From Pedosphaera sp. (lineage in GTDB: Bacteria > Verrucomicrobiota > Verrucomicrobiia > Limisphaerales > AAA164-E04): a stretch of DNA of 64,000 bases. This document shows, piece by piece, positions 56,767 through 64,000 of the stretch. The DNA is taken from the NCBI GenBank assembly GCA_002690655.1, contig NZFL01000028.1, forward strand, positions 89,517 through 153,516, read 5' to 3'. The position numbers were made by a program, and so were the translations under genes. Position 1 is the first letter of the stretch. The number at the start of each line of letters is the position of its first letter. The notes under the pieces are model-generated. The model was not told where the DNA came from. It searched no databases and saw nothing but the letters and a program-made list of their open reading frames with translations.

Positions 56767-58246
56767 ATGTTTATGGTCGAAGTGTTCCTTATCATCCCTT
56801 TAGCACTTTTCCGCAAGTTTCGTGGAAACTTTCCTGCTGCCTGGAGTATCCCGAACTCTATCCGGGTCTGGTTCTTGGCTGGGGGGATTGCTATCGTTAT
56901 TGGCCAGACATACCCAGTCCTTCGAGCGGCAGAGCATGCAAGCACCCATAAGGCCAACCAATAGCAAAACTTTCTCAAAAGAAGGTCACCCCCGAAGTGG
57001 CGAAGAATTAAGGCATCTTGATCTTCGAGCTGATGGCTGGGTAACTGAAATTGTGAATGATGCTGCGGGTATTCATTTCAAAAAACTGAACAAAGCCATG
57101 GATGAAAATTCAGAGGCTCTGTCAAAGCACCTGGAAGCCATGATTGCCGGCAACTTTTCCTGTGCCCCATTACGGCCCCATCCTGTAGCCTTTTTCTTTT
57201 GATGATGGAACTCTAAGAGTTTGGAGGAACAAGAAATCCGGGAATAACAACAACTTAAATGGGATCACAGGCTTCGCAAAAGCGCTTCAACAACTTCCAT
57301 CCCCACTCACAGCCAATGGCATAAAAGCGGATAAGGTTCATTTTGACATGCACTTCAAAATCATTCGTGCGCTTGTTGAAAGTGCATCCAGCAAGACTCA
57401 AGTGATCGTTGAGTCACATGGATACAATGAGGATATTATACTTCAACAGCACGCAACCTGGGGCTGCGTATGGATTCCAGCCAGAAAAAAAGGAAGCCTG
57501 CCTCAACTTCCCCACATTGACGTCCTCGATTTTGAAGAAGTCACATCACCAAGTCACGACAAGCCCTGGTTGACTGATTGCACGGCATCCATCATGGGAT
57601 GGCATGAAGCATCAAATGATCCCCTGCTCCTGAGCATTGACGATTGGCGCAAGCAACTTGATTAACGCTTCACCCAACATGTCAGGGCTCCTCACGGGCT
57701 TTCGGTTGGAGATGTGAATGGAGATGGGCTGCAGGATTTCTATGTTTGTGAAACTGGAGGCTTACCCAACAGACTGCTCATGCAGAAACCATTGGAGCCA
57801 TCGAGGATGCTTCCAATGGTTCCAGCGCCAACTTTCTTGAACCCAGTGCCAGCAGTCTGTTGATCGATTTGGATAACGATACCGATCTGGATCTGGCGCT
57901 TGAACTTTGCAGATATCAACAATGACGAATGAAAAGACATCCTCGTGGCCAATGGCATGGTGACTGGGACGGATGACACAGGGGATTTGTGAAGTTTCTT
58001 TTGGCGACGGGTCACGTCGCAATCACCTCTGGAAGTCAGCGAAGCAAGCAAATCTGAAAAACAAAAGAACGGTTACCTTGCAGCAAGAGAAGCCGTCGCC
58101 GACCAGGTAGAGAGCGGAGGCAATTGGAGCGGCAACGAGCGCAACGTCGCTTTCTTGAATACGGGGAATGGGAAGTTTGCAGGTGCTACTTCGCCTTATT
58201 CGGTGACACCTGACCAAGCACAGGTATTCTTTATCGCTGAGTAATC
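56767..58246 (+). pseudogene. Heavily frameshifted FG-GAP/ASPIC (CRTAC1-like) protein gene
   Basis: Fragments in different frames together resemble a long CRTAC1-type exported protein. The pieces in order are: a possible signal segment at about 56840-56935; LRADGWVTEIVNDAAGIHF near 57030; DDGTLRVWRNKKSGNN near 57205; MHFKIIRALVESA at 57348-57665; HGLSVGDVNGDGLQDFYVCETGGLPNRLL near 57700; LLIDLDNDTDLDLAL near 57855; FADINNDE then KDILVANGMVTGTDDTGDL near 57930; SFFWRRVTSQSPLE near 58010; and GNERNVAFLNTGNGKFAGA to 58246. At least four frameshifts and two in-frame stops lie between them, including TGA codons at 57927 and 57990. No single start restores it. The family call rests on the order of conserved phrases. 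A terminator follows at 58274. Confidence 0.75.
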
Positions 58247-58273
58247 TGCGATAAAATCTCAACCATTCACGAA

Positions 58274-58303
58274 CCCGTCCAGAATCTGGACGGGCTCTTT
58301 TTG
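58274..58303 (+). terminator. Intrinsic terminator after the ASPIC pseudogene
   Basis: A 9-base perfect stem (cccgtccag/ctggacggg) with a three-base loop, 58274-58294, is followed by CTCTTTTT. It sits 28 bases after the last pseudogene stop and ahead of the intact paralogue, in plus orientation. The terminator survives although the gene in front is broken. Confidence 0.85.
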
Positions 58304-58436
58304 TGACCTGCACGCACTTCTCCCTGTTTAAATTAAACTTGTGGCTGTTGTTGCCCCTCCTAGAATGGACTGCATCATTTACATGAGACCTTGCATTTTT
58401 GATTCAGGCGCTTGTACACCACTTGACTTCGGGTGC

Positions 58437-61400
58437 ATGCGTAAGCTCTGTCGTTTTGTTGGCATCACATGCGCACTGACATGCATATTGACGACACTCC
58501 ACGCTCAAGCAGCGGTGAACGGCAACCGCATTTCAGTCAGGAATCTAACTGAACCAGGCACTGTCACCCGATCCCCCACTCTTTTCGAACGACTGCCGCA
58601 TGGAAAAACAGGAGTTGACTATATCAATGTCATGGATCTGCAACATCGCATGAGCTACTTGAACTATGCGGGATCAGTCTGCGGAGGCATCGCCATTGGA
58701 GATGTGAATGGGGATGGTAAAAACGACCTGTATTTTGTCAGCGCTCCCCGGTCCAACAAACTTTATATCCAGGAGGAGCCATGGGTATTCAAAGACGCGA
58801 CCGAGGAGTTCCTGCTTTCTGGAGAAGATCGATGGGGGGCCGGAGTGGCCATGGTCGATATCGATAATGACGAAGACCTTGATCTGTATGTTTGCAATTA
58901 TGACGCTCCCAATCAGCTATTCATCAACCAGGGAGCCAATAAGCCCTTTGAAGAATCTGCTGCCTCGTACGGTCTGGATATGGTGGACGCAAGCCTGATG
59001 CCGGCGTTTGCAGATTTTGACAATGACGGAGATCTTGATGTGTATGTGTTGACTTACCGTTACGTTCAATCCGGTGGGCGTCCCTCACGACCTCCCGTGG
59101 GTGTCAAGAATGGTCGTCCCTATATATTACCTGCCTTTGAGAAATACTACCATCTCCGCCAAACCGGCCCAAACGGCTACACGGCTGACACATGTGGGCG
59201 CCCAGATCGTTTGTTCAGGAATAACGGTAACGGAACGTTTACCGATATCAGCACCGAGGCTGGTATCACCGAAAGCGGACACGGTTTCTCTGCAACTTGG
59301 TGGGATTACAATGGGGACGGATTGCTGGATCTTTACGTCGGCAACGATTTCACGGACCCCGATCACCTTTATCACAACAATGGGAATGGCTCATTCACCG
59401 ATGTCATCGCCGAAGTCATGCCCTATACAACCTGGTCCTCGATGGGAGCCGATTGCGCGGATATCAACAATGATGGATTGCTCGATTTCATGAGCGCTGA
59501 CATGGCTGCAACCACCCATTACAAAAGCATTATCACTCAAGGTGAAATGGGGGATCGCAGATGGTTTCTTGAAAATGCACACCCTCGTCAAACCATGCGG
59601 AACACTCTTTACCTGAACACTGGAACAAAAAAATTCATGGAAACCGCGTTCCTGGCCAATGTGGCGAAAACGGATTGGACCTGGGCTGTCAAACTTGCAG
59701 ATTTTGATAATGACAGCTGGGTTGATTTATTTGTGACCAACGGTTCCGCACGTATGTTTACTGATGCTGACCGCCACATCGCCCCCAGCATGTTGATCGG
59801 TCGCACAGAATGGGATCTATGGAAAGACTCTGAACCTTTCATCGAACAGAATTTAGCCTTCAAAAACCGGGGTGACCTGCATTTTGACGATGTCAGCAAG
59901 GAGTGGGGCCTGGATCATCATGGAATGAGTTATGGTGCCGCTTACGGAGATTTGGATGGTGACGGTGACCTGGACCTGGTAACGGCAGATCTCGATGAAC
60001 ACGTGGGCATTTACCGTAACACGAGCAGCACAGGACACCGCGTTACTTTACGCTTGAAAGGTAAGGTCAATAATAGTCATGGCATTGGCTGCATCGTAGG
60101 CATTGAAACTAAAGAAAACGGGATTCAGGTTCGTCAGAATAATCCAATGACGGGTTTTCTGTCGAGTAATGAACCGATCCTCCATTTTGGATTGGGAAAA
60201 GCCAGAAACATCGATAAGTTGACCGTCACTTGGCCGGGAGGCAAGAAGCAGGTATTCACTGGATTGAAGGCTGACAAGCATTACATCATTGAGGAGCAGG
60301 CATCTTCCATGCCTGCATCCCCGATCGAAGCTCCTCAATTCACCGAAGTAGGGCAACAGACAGGGCTCCATTTCACACATCAGGAAAGGGCATTCAGCGA
60401 TTTCCAAAGGCAGCCTTTGCTGCCCGGAAAACATTCTCAACTGGGTGGAGGCATGGCCTGGGGAGATGCGGACGGTGACGGCGACGAAGATATATATGTT
60501 GCTGCAGCAGCCGGCCAATCCGGTGCATTGTATCTGCAGAAAGGTAAGGGCCGTTTTGTAAAGGATACAACCAATCATGCGCTTTTCAATGCACACAGAC
60601 GTCATGAGGACATGACACCATTGTGGCTGGACTTCGATAGCGATGGTGATTTCGATTTATTTGTTGCCAGTGGAGGAGTGGAATGCAATCCGGGAGATCC
60701 GATCCTGTTTGATCGTTTATACCTGAATAATGGCAAGGGAAAACTCACTCAGGCATCCAAGGAAATCCTTCCTCAGAAGGCCATTTCCAGCGGTCCGGCA
60801 GCTGCAGCCGATTTCGATGCAGATGGTGATCTGGACTTGTTTATTGGAGGGCGTGTTGTCCCTGGCCAATATCCAGTCGCACCCGAAAGCCGCTTGCTGC
60901 AGAACAATAATGGTGTTTTCAAAGACATGACCTCCAAATTAGCACCCGGCTTGAAACATGCCGGTCTTGTCACATCTGCTTTATGGTCAGATGTTCAAGC
61001 TGATGGACAACCAGACCTTCTGATCACGCTGGAATGGGGAACAGTGAAGTGTTTTTCCAACGCGAATGGACGACTCACAGATACAAGCACCGAGAGGGGG
61101 CTTTCAAATTATACTGGCTGGTGGAATTCCATCACTGGAGCTGATTTGGACCGCGATGGGGATATCGATTACACGGTCATGAATGTGGGGATCAACACTC
61201 GCTACGGAATGCCATCACCGGATACACCCGCATTGCTTTACTACGGTTTTATTGATGACTCACAGCGCCCGAAAATACTCGAAGCCAGAACGATGCAGAA
61301 TGATCTGTTTCCACTCCGAGCATTGAACTATCTCTCTGAATTCATTCCATCCATAAGGAAAAATTTCCCGACTTACAGGAGCTTTGCATCCGCAACACTC

Positions 61401-62120
61401 TCATCTATTTTTTCACCAGCCCAATTAAATCAAACACTGCAATTATCTGCTGATCATTTTGAATCTGGATTCCTCATCAACGATGGCAGGGGAAATTTTA
61501 CATGGCGGGCACTCCCCAGATTGGCACAGGCCTCTCCCGGTTTCGGCGTTGTAACCACCGACATGAATGGTGATGGCAACACAGACCTTCATTGTGTTCA
61601 GAACTTCTTCACACGAGAACCCGGAACCGGACTTTGGCGCGGGGGCATCGGATTCTCAGGAAGCTTTGACAATGGAGGGCATTTTCATGTGACCCCCTTT
61701 GCTCAATCAGGATTCCTCGTGGATGGGGACGGAACAGGTCTGACAGTTTGTGACTTCGACGAAGATGGTTGGCCGGATCTGGTTGCAACTCAAAACAACC
61801 AGCGCATGCTCGCTTTCAAAAACAATCACCCATCATCTGCAAAACACCCACTGCGACTCCAGTTGCAAGGACTCAAGAACAACCCCACCGGCGTTGGATC
61901 TCGAGTCATTGTATCCTTTGTAAAAGGAGGTATCAAAGCACAGGAATTATACGCAGGCAGTGGATACCTTTCACAATCAAGTGCAACAATGTATCTTGCC
62001 GCTCCAGAGCACCTTGACCGCATCGAAATTCACTGGCCTGATGGGACTCAATCTGAAGCATCAGCCAGTGATCACGACCAACATTTGCTGATCATCAAGC
62101 ATCCTGAACTTGCAGACTGA
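58437..62120 (+). CDS. CRTAC1-type exported protein with two FG-GAP/ASPIC-UnbV halves
   Basis: This protein of about 1227 residues has a signal peptide (MRKLCRFVGITCALTCILTTLHAQA), and the ATG at 58437 fits it better than the open frame start at 58341. Two tandem halves each carry calcium-binding FG-GAP/VCBS phrases and end in an ASPIC/UnbV domain. In half one these are GDVNGDGKNDLYF, DIDNDEDLDLYVCNYD, DFDNDGDLDVYVLTYR, DYNGDGLLDLYVGNDF and GDLDGDGDLDLVTADL; in half two DADGDGDEDIYVAAAA, DFDADGDLDLFIGG and DMNGDGNTDLHCV. The ASPIC ends show RQNNPMTGFLSSNEPILHFGLG and LYAGSGYLSQSSATMYLA, each with a following TVTWPGG or IHWPDG. The fold is probably two seven-bladed propellers; role and ligand are unknown, perhaps surface carbohydrate or protein binding. 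Confidence 0.9.
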   Translation: MRKLCRFVGITCALTCILTTLHAQAAVNGNRISVRNLTEPGTVTRSPTLFERLPHGKTGVDYINVMDLQHRMSYLNYAGSVCGGIAIGDVNGDGKNDLYFVSAPRSNKLYIQEEPWVFKDATEEFLLSGEDRWGAGVAMVDIDNDEDLDLYVCNYDAPNQLFINQGANKPFEESAASYGLDMVDASLMPAFADFDNDGDLDVYVLTYRYVQSGGRPSRPPVGVKNGRPYILPAFEKYYHLRQTGPNGYTADTCGRPDRLFRNNGNGTFTDISTEAGITESGHGFSATWWDYNGDGLLDLYVGNDFTDPDHLYHNNGNGSFTDVIAEVMPYTTWSSMGADCADINNDGLLDFMSADMAATTHYKSIITQGEMGDRRWFLENAHPRQTMRNTLYLNTGTKKFMETAFLANVAKTDWTWAVKLADFDNDSWVDLFVTNGSARMFTDADRHIAPSMLIGRTEWDLWKDSEPFIEQNLAFKNRGDLHFDDVSKEWGLDHHGMSYGAAYGDLDGDGDLDLVTADLDEHVGIYRNTSSTGHRVTLRLKGKVNNSHGIGCIVGIETKENGIQVRQNNPMTGFLSSNEPILHFGLGKARNIDKLTVTWPGGKKQVFTGLKADKHYIIEEQASSMPASPIEAPQFTEVGQQTGLHFTHQERAFSDFQRQPLLPGKHSQLGGGMAWGDADGDGDEDIYVAAAAGQSGALYLQKGKGRFVKDTTNHALFNAHRRHEDMTPLWLDFDSDGDFDLFVASGGVECNPGDPILFDRLYLNNGKGKLTQASKEILPQKAISSGPAAAADFDADGDLDLFIGGRVVPGQYPVAPESRLLQNNNGVFKDMTSKLAPGLKHAGLVTSALWSDVQADGQPDLLITLEWGTVKCFSNANGRLTDTSTERGLSNYTGWWNSITGADLDRDGDIDYTVMNVGINTRYGMPSPDTPALLYYGFIDDSQRPKILEARTMQNDLFPLRALNYLSEFIPSIRKNFPTYRSFASATLSSIFSPAQLNQTLQLSADHFESGFLINDGRGNFTWRALPRLAQASPGFGVVTTDMNGDGNTDLHCVQNFFTREPGTGLWRGGIGFSGSFDNGGHFHVTPFAQSGFLVDGDGTGLTVCDFDEDGWPDLVATQNNQRMLAFKNNHPSSAKHPLRLQLQGLKNNPTGVGSRVIVSFVKGGIKAQELYAGSGYLSQSSATMYLAAPEHLDRIEIHWPDGTQSEASASDHDQHLLIIKHPELAD

Positions 62121-62428
62121 CAAAGAAAGGCAGCGCTTTGCCACGGCGTAGCTTTTTGAGAGATTACCAAAAGGCGGCTGACACATGGAATGTGGCTATA
62201 ACCATTCAACAAGACTGACAAGTCAAATCAATGGCCTGATTTCAGGGATTTGCCACTTACATTGGCAGGATGAGACGACGACAAGACCAGCACTTGTAAC
62301 ATGACAGTCAGATATTTCAGGCAGGTTTCCCTGCTTTGTGGTACGTGTTATGCTCTTAAAACCAACAAGGAGGCATCTCAAAATCCATTTCAGTTATGGT
62401 GAAATGCAACGACATCTTCAATGCTCGC
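62121..62428. other. Intergenic region with an orphan ribosome-binding-site-like sequence
   Basis: These 308 bases contain AAGGAGG at 62367-62373, a near-perfect Shine-Dalgarno sequence, but no ATG at the right distance; the next in-frame ATG is at 62396, 22 bases later. No other structure was recognised. Confidence 0.45.

Positions 62429-64000
<1,572 letters not shown>

Noticed and set aside
56682..56978. Minus-strand frame starting like a signal peptide (MRKFCYWLALWVLACSA)
   Set aside because: It overlaps the end of the DUF1592 gene, then reads through the pseudogene start with no domain; the signal-like start is probably accidental.

Overview
The window looks like chromosomal DNA of a Verrucomicrobiota (PVC superphylum) bacterium, probably free-living and probably aquatic. 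The evidence is the set of gene families typical of that group: PVC-type haem-binding sugar-dehydrogenase-like proteins, a DUF1549/DUF1553 cytochrome-like protein next to a DUF1501 protein, a DUF1592/DUF1588 'planctomycete cytochrome' protein, long FG-GAP/ASPIC-UnbV proteins, Tat-exported TIM-barrel and Gfo/Idh/MocA proteins, a type-IV-pilin-like secreted protein with an asparagine-rich 'CMNNHKQ' region, and a roughly 630-residue protein carrying GreA at its C-terminus. I see no plasmid, phage, insertion sequence, CRISPR array, rRNA or tRNA.

Layout. The left edge holds the 5' part of a secreted glucose/sorbosone dehydrogenase fused to at least three c-type haem sites. Positions 3.5-19.1 kb are mostly housekeeping on the plus strand: LptF/G permease, tRNA-dihydrouridine synthase, GT2 glycosyltransferase, AccA, a fused GH13/GH133 glycogen debranching enzyme, release factor 3 and an ABC-F ATPase, with secreted TIM-barrel isomerase-like proteins and a DJ-1/PfpI protein in between. 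Positions 19.1-27.5 kb hold a haem-binding dehydrogenase, a NagB-like deaminase, two back-to-back Gfo/Idh/MocA oxidoreductases and an alpha/beta hydrolase. Positions 27.9-35.6 kb are information processing: ArfB-like rescue factor, GreA-fusion protein with a clear terminator, RsmB and UvrA.

Positions 35.8-46.4 kb hold a decayed fragment of a PVC dehydrogenase, a secreted protein with eight IPT/TIG repeats, a carboxylesterase, an SMP-30-like propeller, an EamA transporter, the DUF1501/DUF1549 pair and an unknown secreted protein. TrpB and a class-III aminotransferase follow as a two-gene unit. From 49.5 kb to the right edge lies an accessory, export-oriented region: a sulfatase with an unusual active-site motif, a FAD oxidoreductase, a pilin-like protein, a DUF1592 protein, a heavily frameshifted FG-GAP/ASPIC pseudogene, an intact 1,200-residue double ASPIC protein, and the start of a surface protein in which a beta-propeller seems inserted in a Calx-beta domain ahead of a long Pro-Glu repeat.

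Taken together, many genes encode exported redox proteins, hydrolases and sugar-modifying enzymes, which suits a polysaccharide-degrading lifestyle. That is inference from family membership; no complete catabolic pathway is visible. No clearly new multi-gene defence or mobile system was found. The most unusual items are the interrupted Calx-beta architecture with its Pro-Glu repeat, the two pseudogenes of exported PVC proteins, and the sulfatase and UvrA that each lack usually conserved motif residues.
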